64,000 nucleotides of DNA, taken from positions 193,957,318 to 194,021,317 of the forward strand of contig NC_041402.2 in the NCBI RefSeq assembly GCF_900747795.2. The letters run 5' to 3'. This DNA is from Erpetoichthys calabaricus. Taxonomy: Eukaryota > Chordata > Cladistia > Polypteriformes > Polypteridae. The notes beneath the pieces are model-generated. The model was given only the letters and a program-made list of their open reading frames with translations, had not been told where the DNA came from and made no database searches. Shown piece by piece: positions 1 through 12,500 of the stretch. The stretch's first letter is position 1. The number at the start of each line of letters is the position of its first letter. The position numbers and the translations under genes were made by a program.

Positions 1-1098
1 CTTCCGGTTGTCGGACATTCTTGAAGGAAGTGACATCAGAGGTGGAAAGCCGTTCTTCCTTCCTTTGCAGAGGGAGTAAAAGAGAGACAGTTATTACACA
101 GCGCCATCTCCTGTCTCGGCAGAGAATTACCATTACCCAGGCCTTTATCCTGACTCCCGTGCACACACACGTGACAGTATATAAAAGGAATGTCTGTCTC
201 TTCTCTATATAATCCTAAACCCTTTGTCCCATCTGGACCACATTCTGCGTAGTTCCTCGCTACGACCAAACAGACAGAAGAGAGGCCACCATGAAACCTG
301 AACACCCCACCCACTCCCCCTGATTTCATTCCCTTGACACATAAACTAAGTCGGTTCTGTTTCTTCATTAACTGATTTTGACCAAAATTAGTCCTTGGGT
401 GTTTTCTGGGTGGTAGATAATGAATCTGAAATTTGTTTTTTTCAAAATTCAAAATGGCAGATCCACAATGCTAGACCAAAATTGTCCCACATGAAAAATT
501 GGGGATCATTAGCTATGCCTTTTGTTTTATTTATTTATTTTATTTGACGACTATTTCACTGAAATGGTTCTTTCATCAAGTGTTTCTTTCCCCAAAAAAT
601 GTTAGACACGTGTTTTACTCATCTGTCAGGGTGTCTTCTGCGTTCGCCCGCTTCACACCGTTGTTTGCAATGCATCCAAGGGTTCACTTCAGTAAACGTA
701 TGCATGGAGGTGACATTCAGGTCCTTTTCTCTAATGTTCAGTTTTGTCTTAAGGTCTGAGGCCATCCATTGTGACAAATACACAGACACTGAGGATATCA
801 GGAAGGAGTAAAAAAAACTGTTTCATAAATCAGTGACTGCGTTTAATAACCTGTTTCAGTAATTCTGAGTGGATATGTCTTGTCTTCATATGTGCATTAT
901 TGCCAATGTCTGTTTGTCCTCATGGAGTTTCCTGTTTTGGTGACAGACTTGATGTTCAGGGCTCGTGTTCCTATGAAGGCCGCTGTTTTCACGTACATCT
1001 TTTAAGCAGCAGTCACAAGCTGGTGATGCTTTGCAGATGCACAGCAAGTATTAATAGTAATGCAGCCCATAAAAGCATAAAGGGACACGTAGCACATA
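1..1098. other. no gene recognised; isolated TATA-like sequence
   Basis: No coding similarity was found and no SLC2A8 first exon could be identified. A TATA-like tatataaaag lies near 178-187 after a CA-rich stretch, but no recognisable product follows it. Probably intron or upstream flank with unclassified old repeats. Confidence 0.4.
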
Positions 1099-2625
1099 CA
1101 GCTGAAGTCAGACGTTTCCATGCACTTGGGGTGAATTCTTTAAAGCTCGCTTTATTAGCCCTTCACAGATTTGATACGAACAAACAATAAATCTAGCATG
1201 TCGTTTTTAAGACGTCTACTTTGTGCAGGGCCAAAGCCATTTTTTCCAACAATATTCACAGACCTGAGTATTTCACTTTTTATTTATAACACAATTCCGG
1301 TGGGTCACAACTTTACAGACACTTTTGTTAATATTCCCTTTAAGCAGTTTGGAAAATTCCAGAAAATGACGTCAGGCCTTCAGGCAATGAGCTTCTGATA
1401 GTCAGTTAGCCTCATTGGAGTCAACGTGTGGATGGATGTTAAGGCCGACCATCAAACTCACTGCCTCTTTGCTTAACATAATGGAAAATCAGAATAAATC
1501 AGCCAGGATCTCAAATTAAAAATGGTGGACCTCCACAAATCTGCTTCATCCTTGGGAACAATTACTAAATGGCTGAAGTTTCCACGTTCATGTGTACAAA
1601 CAATAGTACACAAATAGAAACAGCATGGGACCACCCAACCGTCATACCGCTCAGGGAGGAGACGCATTCTGTCTCCTAGTGGAGATCAGACTTTGACACA
1701 TAAAGTGCAAATTAAATTCCAGAACAACAGCAATGGTCCTTGTGAACAGGTAGACGAGGATCGATATCCACAGTAAAACAAGTCCGATATCGACATAACG
1801 TGAAGGACTGCTCAGCAAGGAAGAAACCACTGCTCCAGAGCTGCCATCAGAAAGCCACACTGCAGTTTTCAATGGCGCATGGGGACAAAGACCTGACCTT
1901 CTGGAGAAATGGCCTCTGGTCTGATGAATCCAAGGTTGAACTCTTTGGCCATATGGTCCATCGTTATGTTTGGAGGACAAAAAGGTGAGGCTTGCAAGTC
2001 AAAGAATAGGTATGGGTGGGTGGGTGAAAACATCATGTTTTGGGGGCTACAGGAGGGTTTGGTTCACTTCACAAAATAAATGGCATCAGGAGGAAGGAAA
2101 ATGATGGAGGGACACTGCAGCCACATCTCAAGAGCTCAGCAAGAAAGGTGAAGCTCAGTCACAGATGGGTCTTCCAATGGACAAGGACCCCAAAATGGCT
2201 TAAAGACAATAAGGTCAAGGTATTGGAGTGGCCATCACTAAGCCCTGACCTCTGTCTGATTGAACTGAAAAAGCGTGTGCGGGCAAGGAGGCCTACGAAC
2301 CTGCCCCAGTTACACCAGCTCTGTCACGCATTGTAAGAAGCTTTTGGAAGGCTACCCAAAACGTTTGGCTCAGGCTAACACAATGTAAAGGCAATGCGAC
2401 CAAATATGAGCCAAGTGTCTGTAAACGTGTGACCCCCTGGAATTGTGATACAGTCGATTAAAAAGTGAAATACACTGAGCTCTGTGAACATTCTGCCCTC
2501 CGCAATGCAGACGTCTTAAACGATATGCCAAATTTAAAGTGCGTTTGTATCAAATCTGTGGAGGGCTTATAAAGTGAGATTTTAAAAATTCACCCCAAGT
2601 GTATGGAAACTTCTGACTTCAACTT
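1099..2625 (+). mobile_element. Sleeping Beauty-type IR/DR Tc1 transposon, decayed
   Basis: Flanked by TA (1097-1098 and 2626-2627). The outer repeat reads cagctgaagtcagacgtttc and resembles the Sleeping Beauty/salmonid Tc1 end. A second direct repeat (gtgggtcacaactttacaga, near 1300-1320) lies about 200 bp inside, and both are mirrored at 2410-2455 and 2595-2625. The inner transposase is read on + but is broken by stops and shifts. Recognisable pieces are RSARKKPLLQS-like, WSDESKVELFGH (first catalytic Asp region) and KWLKDNKVKVLEWPSLSPDL. Confidence 0.88.
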
Positions 2626-2729
2626 TAGAATTTACTTTCAAATACGTGAGAGTGTTTGCTGATTTTTAATATAAATATTCTAACCTAACTGTCAGCTAAT
2701 TTACCAGTCCTACGAGCAGTTGGGCTTTC

Positions 2730-3321
2730 AAAGTGCCATCTTTTGCAAAAGAGAATATTGTTGCCACCCTGAATTTTTCAATGTGTTTATTCCAACCATA
2801 CATTTTCCATCCTGCTGAATCTGAACACAGGGTCACGGGGGTCTGCTGGAGCCAGTCCCAGCCAACACAGGGTGCAAGTCAGGAACCAATCCCGGGCAGG
2901 GCGCCAACCCACCACAGGACACACACACACACACACACACCAAGCACACACTAGGGACAATTTAGAATCGCCAATCCACCTAACCTGCATGTCTTTGGAC
3001 TGTGGGAGGAAACCCACGCAGACACGGGGAGAACATGCAAACTCCACGCAGGGAGGACCCGGGAAGCGAACCTAACTGCGAGGAAGCAGCGCTACCACTG
3101 CGCCACTGTGCCACCCTTCAATGTGTTTACTCTGTTTTAAAATCTGTAATAAACAGCTGACTAGGGTAACAGAGGCCTTTTGTCTCTTATTAGACCTACA
3201 AAAGAAGGACAAAGGCCACTGTTACAGTAGTCAGCTGATTGTTAACATTTTTAAAACAGAATAAACACATTGAAAAATTCAGGGGGGCAACGTCATTCTC
3301 TTTCACAAAAGATGGCACTTT
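2730..3321. mobile_element. foldback (long inverted repeat) element interrupted by a SINE
   Basis: The sequence from 2730 (aaagtgccatcttttg) runs as a near-palindrome to 3321 (caaaagatggcacttt). The two arms of about 130-140 bp match along their length, including caatgtgttta..ctgtttta and cagctgact...gtaacag. The left arm is split by a SINE at 2790-3116. No coding capacity, so MITE-like. It ends 67 bp before SLC2A8 exon 2. Confidence 0.85.
2790..3116 (-). mobile_element. HE1/DANA-type (V-SINE) tRNA-derived SINE
   Basis: Contains the conserved core on the minus strand (gtttgcatgttctccccg; cacagtccaaagacatgcag) and a tRNA-like head near 3080-3116. A 13-bp target duplication ttcaatgtgttta is at 2777-2789 and 3117-3129. 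Includes a (CA)n stretch at about 2921-2940. Confidence 0.9.
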
Positions 3322-3388
3322 CTTTAGCAACGGGTTTTTTTTGTGCTCAGCAGCTCATTTTTTGTTTCTCTCTCTATCTTCCTTTTAG

Positions 3389-3551
3389 CAAAATTCAAAA
3401 TAAAAACTTGTACCTGGCCACTTTTGCGGCTGTCCTGGGCCCTCTTAGTTTTGGCTTTGTCCTTGGGTACAGCTCTCCAGCCATCCCGGACCTTAAAAGG
3501 ATTGATAATCCAAACCTTCAGCTTGATGCCAACGCAGCCTCATGGTTTGGG
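3389..3551 (+). CDS. slc2a8: SLC2A8 exon 2 (TM1)
   Basis: Acceptor ccttttag precedes the exon and GTGAGT follows it. The first base completes a split codon (phase 2 intron upstream). It encodes [17 protein letters not shown] through ASWFG, covering TM1 and the first extracellular loop. Exon number assumes one unseen upstream coding exon. Confidence 0.92.
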
Positions 3552-6500
3552 GTGAGTTTATATTAAATAAGTTACACATAAGGGGACCACTCGGGTTGGT
3601 TTTATGGATTTCTCACTATTAGGTTTAGTGCTGGAATTAAAATGCTTCTGTTCTTCTCTACTTTATTATTATTACCAGGCTTCTTTTAATGTCACCTGTT
3701 TATTGTCTGGTACAAATCTTGTAATCGATATTTAACCCACTTCCTATTGTCCAAATGACTTGAAATTTTGAACACTTACTCGGTTCCGATGACAATTACA
3801 TGAATCAATAATCCATCCATCCATCCATCCTTTTCCGCTTATCCGAGGTCGGGTCGCGGGGGCAGCAGCTTGAGCAGAGATGCCCAGACTTCCCTCTCCC
3901 CGGCCACTTCTTCTAGCTCTTCCGGGAGAATCCCGAGGCGTTCCCAGGCCAGCCAGGAGACATAGTCCATCCAGCGTGTCCTGGGTCTTCCCCGGGGCCT
4001 CCTCCCGGTTAGACGTGCCTGGAACACCTCACCAGGGAGGTGTCCAGGAGGCATCCTGATCAGATGCCTGAGCCACCTCATCTGACTGCTCTCGATGCGG
4101 AGGAGCAGCGGCTCTACTCTGAGCTTCTCACCCTATCTTTAAGGGAGAGCCCAGACACCCTGCGGAGGAAACTCATTTCAGCCTCTTGTATTCATGATCT
4201 CGTTCTTTCGGTCACTACCCATAGCTCATGACCATAGGTGAGGGTAGGAGCGTAGATCGACTGGTAAATTGAGAGCTTCGCCTTGCGGCTCAGCTCCTTT
4301 TTCACCACGACAGACCGATGCAATGCCCGCATTACTGCGGATGCCGCACTGATCCGCCTGTAGATCTCACGCTCCATTCTTCCCTCACTCGTGAACAAGA
4401 CCCCGAGATACTTGAACTCCTCCACTTGGGGCAGGATCTCACTCCCAACCCTGAGAGGGCACTCCACCCTTTTCCGGCTGAGGACCATGGTCTCGGATTT
4501 GGAGGTGCTGATTCCCATCCCAGCTGCTTCACACTCAGCTGCGAACCAATCCAGAGAGAGCTGAAGATCACGGCCTGATGAAGCAAACAGGACAACATCA
4601 TCTGCCAAAAGCAGTGACCCAATCCTGAGTCCACCAAACCGGACCCCCTCAACACCCTGGCTGCGCCTAGAAATTCTGTCCATAAAAGTTATGAACAGAA
4701 TCGGTGACAAAGGGCAGCCCTGGCAGAGTCCAACTCTCACTGGAAACGGGTTCGACTTACTGCCGGCAATGCGGACCAAGCTCTGACACCGGTTGTGCAG
4801 GGATGAATCAATAATCAGTTTCACTAATTGATCAATTAATCCATGTTAATTAAGAAATGAACTTTCATATGAAGAATAGTTCAAGATTTCACCAATAGAT
4901 GGCGCTAGTAACGGATAGAAATATTAAAGGCAGTGTTAAAATGTTGATTACAAAATTATACTAAAACAAACCCAAATCTAAAGTGTTGAAAATAATACAT
5001 ATATAAAAAAAATACGCCTATATTAAGTTAAAAAGTGTACTACAAAGTACAAAATAAGTTTCTCATACATCACTCGTAAAATAAAAGCGTGGGCGCTTTT
5101 GCTAAGATTTTAAGAAGTGTTTTTTGAATGTTGATTGATGAAAAGCGCCCACCTTTTATTTTACAAGTGATGTATGAGAAACTTATTTTGTACTTTTTAG
5201 TACACTTTTTAACTTAATATAAGCATCCATCCATTATCCAACCCGCTATATCCTAACTACAGGGTCACGGGGATCTGCTGGGGCCAATCCCAGCCAACAT
5301 AGGGTGCAAGGCAGGAAACAAACCCTGGGCAGAGTGCCAGCCCACCACAGTAATATAAGCATGGTTTTTAAAAAGTATTTTTTTTATACAGTACTGTGCA
5401 AAAGTTTTAGGCAGGTGTGAAAAAATGCTGTAAGAAATGTAAAGAATGCTTTCAACAATGGAAGTGTTAATCATTTATTTTCATCAATCAACAAAATGCA
5501 GTGAATGAACAAAAGAGAAATCGAAATCAAATCAATATTTGGTGTGACCACCCTTTGCCTTCAAAACAGCATCAGTTCTTCTAGGTACACCTGCACACAG
5601 TTTTTGAAGGAACTCGGCTGGTAGGTTGTTCCAAACATGTTGGAGAACTAACCCCAGATCTTCTGTGGATGTCGGCTTCCTCACATCCTTCTGTCTCTTC
5701 ATGTAATCCCAGACACACTCGATGATGTTGAGATCAGGGCTCTGTGGGGGTCATATCATCACCTCCAGGACTTCTTGTTCTTCTTTACGCTGAAGATAGT
5801 TCTTAATGACTTTGGCTGTATGTTTGGGGTCGTTGTCCTGCTGCAGAATAAATTTGGGGCCAATCATATGCCTCCCTGATGGTATTGCATGATGGATAAG
5901 TATCTGCCTGTATTTCGCAGCATTGAGAACACCATTAATCCTGACCAAATCTCCAACTCCATTTGCAGAAATGCAGCCCCAAACATTCAAGGAACCTCCA
6001 CCATGCTTCACTGTTGCCTGCAGACACTCATTATTGTATCGCTCTCCAGCCCTTCGACGAACAAACTGCCTTCTGCTACAGCCAAATATTTCAAATTTTG
6101 ACTCATCAGTCCAGAGCACCTGCTGCCATTTTTCTGCACCCCAGTTCCTATGTTTTCGTGCATACTTGAGTCGCTTGGCCTTGTTTCCACGTTGGAGGTA
6201 TGGCTTTTTGGCTGCAACTCTTCCATGAAGACCACTTCTGACCAGACTTCTCCGGACAGTAGATGGGTGTACCTGGGTCCCACTGGTTTCTGCCAGTTCT
6301 GAGCTGATGGCACTGCTGGACATCTTCCGATTTCAAAGGGTAATAAGCTCGATGTGTCTTTCATCTGCTGCACTAAGTTTCCTTGGCCGACCACTGCGTC
6401 TACGATCCTCAACGTTGCCCGTTTGTTTGTGCTTCTTCAAAAGAGCTTGAACAGCACATCTTGAAACCCCAGTCTGCTTTGAAACCTGTGTCTGGGAGAG

Positions 6501-9500
6501 ACCTTGCTGATGCAGTAGAACTACCTTGGGTCTTGTTGCTGTGCTCAATCTTGCCATGAAATGAAACTGTCTTCCACAACCTCACCTTGGTAGCAGAGTT
6601 TGGCTGTTCCTCACCCAGTTTGAAGCTGTTTCTGTTTCAGTTAATGACTGTGTTTCAACCTACGTGTGACATTGATGATCATTAGCACCTGTTTGGTAGA
6701 ATTGGTTGATCAGACACCTGACTAGAATCCTACAAAATCCCTGACTTTGTGCAAGTAGACCTGTAAGAATTGATGCTGGTTTGAAGGCAAAAGGTAGGAA
6801 CACCAAATACTGATTTGATTTAGATTTTTCTTTTGTTCGCTCGCTTTGCATTTTGTAAATTGATAACAATAAACAATCATTATTTATATTTCTGAAAGCA
6901 TTCTTTGTTTACAGCATTTTTTAAACCTGCCTAAAACTTTTGCACAGTACTGTATATATATTATTATTATTAGGTGATTGCAGTAGTTCTTAATTTAAGG
7001 ATGATTCCTTCATTATTCAAGTGGTTTGGACTGTTTTTCCATTCTTGTTTACTGTTTTTCTGATTCTCAGGGTTCTGAAACTCGAGACCGAGGCTTGCAT
7101 CCAAAATTAAGCCTCAATTGTTCTACAGAGAGGCCTGCAGTTCATATTTAGCCTTCTCCAAACTCCAGAGATGGGCTTCCGCCTACGCAACCACAAAAGG
7201 AGAAAGGATCAAATAATATTCAAAACAAAATTCCTAAAAGGGGAGAGGAAACTATAAAAACCTCTGGCCATAAAAAAATCAGCAAAAACATTTTTTTTAA
7301 AAGATTGAAAAAGTATTTTAAAAATTAAAATCTAGGAAGACAGCAAAAAAAGAAGCAAAAAAAAAAAACTGAAGTTTGCAGAAAGTTGTACAGAAGTATT
7401 CACAGCCTTTGCTCAATACTTTGTCGATGCCCCTTTGGCAGCAATTCCAGCCTCAAGTCTTGTTGAATATGATGCCACAAGCTTGGTACACCTATCCTTG
7501 GCCAGTTTGGCCCATTCCTCTTTGCAGCACCTCTCAAGCTCCATCATGTTGGATGGGAAGCATCGGTGCACAGCCATTTTAAGATCTCTCCAGAGATGTT
7601 CAATCGGATTCAAGTCTGGGCTCTGGCTGGGCCACTCAAGGACATTCACAGAGTTGTCCTGAAGCCACTCCTTTGATATCTTGGCTGTGTGCTTAGGGTC
7701 ATTGTCCTGCTGAAAGATGAACCGTCGCCCCAGTCTGAAGTCAAGAGCGCTCTGGAGCAGGTTTTCATCCAGGATGTCTCTGTACATTGCTGCAGTCATC
7801 TTTCCCTTTATCCTGACTAGTCTCCCAGTCCCCACATCATGATGCTGCCACCACCATGCTTCACTGTAGGGATGGTATTGGCCTGGTGATGAGCGGTGCC
7901 TGGTTTCCTCCAAACGTGACGCCTGGCATTCACACCAAAGAGTTCAATCTTTGTCTCATCAGACCAGAGAATTTTCTTTCTCATGGTCTGAGAGTCCTTC
8001 AGGTGCCTTTTGTCAAACTCCAGGTGGGCTGCCATGTGCCTTTTACTAAGGAGTGGCTTCTGTCTGGCCGGCCAGCTCTAAGAAGAGTCCTGGTGGTTTC
8101 GAACTTCTTCCACTTACAGATGATGAAGGCCACTGTGCTCATTGGGACCTTCAAAGCAGCAGAAATTTTTCTGTAACCTTCCCCAGATTTGTGCCTCGAG
8201 ACAATCCTGTCTCGGAGGTCTACAGACAATTCCTTTGACTTCATGCTTGGTTTGTGCTCTGACATGAACTGTCAACTGTGGGACCTTCTATAGACAGGTG
8301 TGTGCCTTTCCAAATCATGTCCAGTCAACTGAATTGACCACAGGTGGACTCCAATGAAGCTGCAGAAACATCTCAAGGATGATCAGGGGAAACAGGATGC
8401 ACCTGAGCTCAATTTCGAGGTTCACGGGAAAGGCTGTGAATACTTATGTACATGGGACTTCTCAATTTTTTTATTTTTAATAAATTTGCAAAAACCTCAA
8501 GTAAACTTTTTTCACGTTGTCATTATGGGGTGTTGTGTGTAGAATTCTGAGGAAAAAAATGAATTGAATCCATTTTGGAATAAGGCTGTAAAATAACAAA
8601 ATGTGGAAAAAGTGATGCGCTGGGAATACTTTCAGGATGCACTGTATGTTCACCAAGGTGAGATTCTGCTCCTGAAACTCCCAGCAACGTTTCAGAATTC
8701 AGCCTAGCACTGTGTGTGTGTGTTTTCTACTCCCGTGTCACAGTGCCACCATCTTTCATGAAGGCTGGAACACTAGCAGGTTGGCAGTGATGTTTAAATT
8801 CTCTCTTATTACCGTAATTACGTGTGTACCACGTGCACATTTTTTTCCCTGAAAATTAGCATTAGAAAATCAGGTGCGCGTCATACACAAGGAAATTTTT
8901 TTCTGTAATGTTTACTTCTTCTGCTCTCTCTCTCTCGACGGAAGAAAGAAAAAGTTTTCGTCATGCAACAAAAACAGAAGGGCATTTCGCGGAAACCGTG
9001 CCCTAAACGCTTCCTATACAATCACAACGCACGTCGTACACGGGGCAAAACGGTTTTCGCGATTTTTCTTTGTAATAATTATGGTGCGTGTCTTACACGA
9101 GGGCGTGTGGTACACGAGTAAAAACGGTATTTGACTTGGTGTTCCTATCAAATAAATCTGTTCCAGTGTCCACATGTAATTTTTATATTTTGTTCCTTTT
9201 TGTCTCTTTTTTTTTTTTTCCTTTCCTGTTCCCCAACCCCCCATACCCCCCAATCAGTCAATTGTCACTTTAGGGGCAGCCCTGGGAGGAATTATTGGCG
9301 GCTGGGTGGTCGATAAGATTGGACGCAAGCTGACTCTGATGATGTGCTCCCTGCCCTTCATATTTGGCTTCACTGTTATCATTGCAGCCCAAAACATCTG
9401 GATGCTCTACTTGGGCAGGGTGCTTACTGGGTTGGCCAGTGGAGTCACTTCCTTGGTTGTACCGGTAAGGCTTTTGTTTTTTTCATTGTGCCTCTACTGC

Positions 9501-12500
9501 AGGCCTCGATAGCTGCAAGACGGACTCTACGTTTGGCCATGCTGGCAGATGCTACGGGCTGAGACCAGACAGTAGAACTGAACTTGAGTAAACTAGCAGA
9601 GGATCTTACGGAAAGAAGTGGGGGACAAAAACCGTGTTAATTCACCACCACTTTGTGAAAGAACAGGGCTGTGAATCTGTCAGTCAGTCGGAACTGTATA
9701 TAGTGCCTTTCAAGGAAGTGCCCTCACCTGTTGCTTTAGCTGTTTTCTTGTGTTATGCATGTGGTATAGCGGGTCCGCGGCTTCAAAAAAAAGGGCCAGG
9801 TTTTAAATCCGTATAGCCGTGTTGTTCTCCGTGGGCGCGATTGCACGACCGCGGGTCATTTAATGAGGTAGTTGGAGCGAGTCGCACCTGCACGTACGGG
9901 TGCAATCGTTCTCAATTGCTTCATTGGCTTCCTGTGGCGAGTGATTAAGGCACTGCGGCCACGGAGGCGCGGGTGGATGTGCACATATACGGGTCGGCAC
10001 CAGGGAAGAGAGGGATGGATAGATGGATCGAGGAAAAGAGGAAGATAATGGAGGGTAAAGGACGGGAAAGAGCAGTCCTAGCAGGAGGATCTGGCCAACT
10101 GTAAGGAGGAGACAGCACGATCTGGGGCATGAGCGTTTGTTTGTGGCACTCTAGGGGCTAGTACGCCCCACTGAATGTTCTGGTGGAGTGGGGTGAGAAA
10201 GGCAGGTGTCCTCCCGAGGGATCTGAGGAGCGATGGCGTGAGTGCAAAGGATGAAGGGAGGAGAGCCAACCTCGGACGGTCTGGCAGTCATGTCCGTAAG
10301 GAAGCCAAGACGGAGGTCGGCCGAAAGGAGTTCGTTGCTGTTGGGTCTCCGCCGGCTGCGGGAGCAATGGGTGAGCCGGGGAGAAAGAGAGAGATGGTGG
10401 TGGGCTGAGATCGTAATAAGAGAGACTGCGTTTTAACTTCTGATCTTAATCTCGGATTTTAATGGATTTATTTATTGATAATTGTTTTTATTCCTACTTT
10501 GCACTTTTATGGAATATTTATGGAAACTGTGATGCACTGATTGTTTTGAAATAAAAGCACATTGGCACTTTTTGGAAATATCCCCTGGCTTCATTTGAGA
10601 ATTGTCCTCATATGTCGGCTCATCTCGGTGACATTACCAACGGTGTCGGGTTCAGGGCTTCCTCGAAGTCGGATGGGATCCTGGAGCGAACCCGCATCGT
10701 CACAATGCACATCTTCTAATCTTCTGCTTTTGGCTCCCTGTAGCTTTACATCTCTGAAACGTCTCATTCTAAAGTCCGAGGAATGCTGGGATCCTGTGTG
10801 CAGCTGATGGTGGTTACCGGCATCATGGGAGCGTATGTGTCAGGTAATTAATGTCCTTTCTACAAAATGGTTTTAAGTGCTGCCGCTCTTAAGGTTACAC
10901 GTAGCATAAGCCTAAAGTGGCAAACCAACTCGTTTTGGATTGTAAAATAAAGGGGCATAAAAAGATGGCAGGCTGGCTGCCTAACAGTGTGCCACCATCT
11001 AAAGCTCAGGTTCTGGGTGTGGAAGTAACTCCCGAGGAACACAGGAATAATTCAGTCAATTGGCTTGTACTCTTCTGTGACTGAATAAATCACAGCATCG
11101 TCAGCAAAGTGACCTTCGCGGAGTCAATGGAGGCTCTGATCGGGGCGCTCGAGAGACTGAGTGAGGGGTCTGAGTATCTGGGCTTGCAAGGGTCCTGACA
11201 TAAACCAAGATCCAGGCCAGGTGTGTCTGTCTGTGGAGAGAGTGTCGACCTCGTCGAGAGGTTTACTTACCTCGACAGCGACATTCATGTCTCTGGTGAC
11301 CCTTCCTATGAAGTCAGTAGACGGATTGGGAGAGCATGGGGGGTCCTGAGGTCACTGGAAAGGGGTGTGTGGCGCTCCTGATATCTATGCTAAAGGACGA
11401 AGGCCCAAGTCTTTAGAGGCCTGGTGCTTCCTATCTTGCTATATTTTTGTGGGACATGGACGCTATCCAGTGACCTGAAATGAAGACTGGACTCCTTTGG
11501 TACTGTGTCTCTCCGGAAAATCCTTGGGTACTGTTGGTTTGACTTTGTGTTGCTCATGGAGTCCCGAATGAGGCACATGACCTGCACTGTGAGGGAGCGT
11601 CAGTTATGGCACTACAGCCATGTGGCATGTTTCCCAGAGAGTGATCTGGCTGGTAAGATCCTCATTGTTGGGGTCCTGAGTGGCTGGACCAGGCCAAGGG
11701 GTCGCCCACGTAGCACCTGGCTGCGGCAGATAGAGGGTCATTTCCAGAGGGTGGGACTGGACCCCGTGTCTCCCTGGGGGATTGCCAACCGGGATCCTGA
11801 GTTGTTTTGTCGTGTAGTGGGTGCGGCAACGCAGTGTACCAGTGCATGCTCCCCAACTTGACTTGACTTTGATGAGTACATGGATTCATGCTTTACAAAT
11901 CAGAAGAGTAAAGCTCCCCTGTTTCAATCGGCTTCTAATATTAATTTTGCTCACTCCCACTTACTTATGAAGCAGCATCTAAGCATTTCATCTTATATTA
12001 CGCAAATCGGCCAACCGTTTCTTTTTTGTGTGCGTATCAAGAGGGGCCCCAAAGAAGGAAAGGTCATCTTTCGTGTGTCTAACAGATGCGTTCCTATGGA
12101 AATTATCCTCGGTCAGCATACTGCAACCTGTCTTATGACAGACGGCGTCCGGATAAGTTACCCCCCACATTTCGCCTCCAACACAAATCGCCACCACTAT
12201 ATTTTGCCCCAGTATTTATGTACATATCTATAATTGCTATTAAAAATTTAGTAAACCTTACCCAACATTGAAAATTAAAAAGTTCACTCAGGTGGTGTTC
12301 TTATACGACTCGCAGATCAACGTGTTCCACTGAAAATAGTATGTGTGATGGCCTCCATAAAAGGTGAGTATTGTACTTCAAATTTAATCCGTGTTACAGT
12401 GCATCCAGAAAGTATTCCCAGCGCTTCATCACTTTTTCCAACCTTCCAGAAGGACAACCATCTCTGCAGCAATCCACCAATCAGGCCTGTATGGTAGAGT

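Noticed and set aside
21-452. Short ORFs near the TATA-like sequence as a gene
   Set aside because: No domain, no conserved residues and no splice structure. Low-complexity CA-rich context.
2921-2942. CA/TG runs and regular SINE copies as a CRISPR-like array
   Set aside because: Repeats are dispersed retroposons with target duplications, not direct repeats with unique spacers, and the genome is eukaryotic.
3270-3388. Start codon at 3270 as the SLC2A8 N-terminus
   Set aside because: The stretch lies inside the foldback element and the intron tract, and a good acceptor (ccttttag) marks the exon start at 3389.
10175-10436. ORFs in the GC-rich block after SLC2A8 exon 3
   Set aside because: They lie inside the solo LTR and show no gag, polymerase or envelope similarity.
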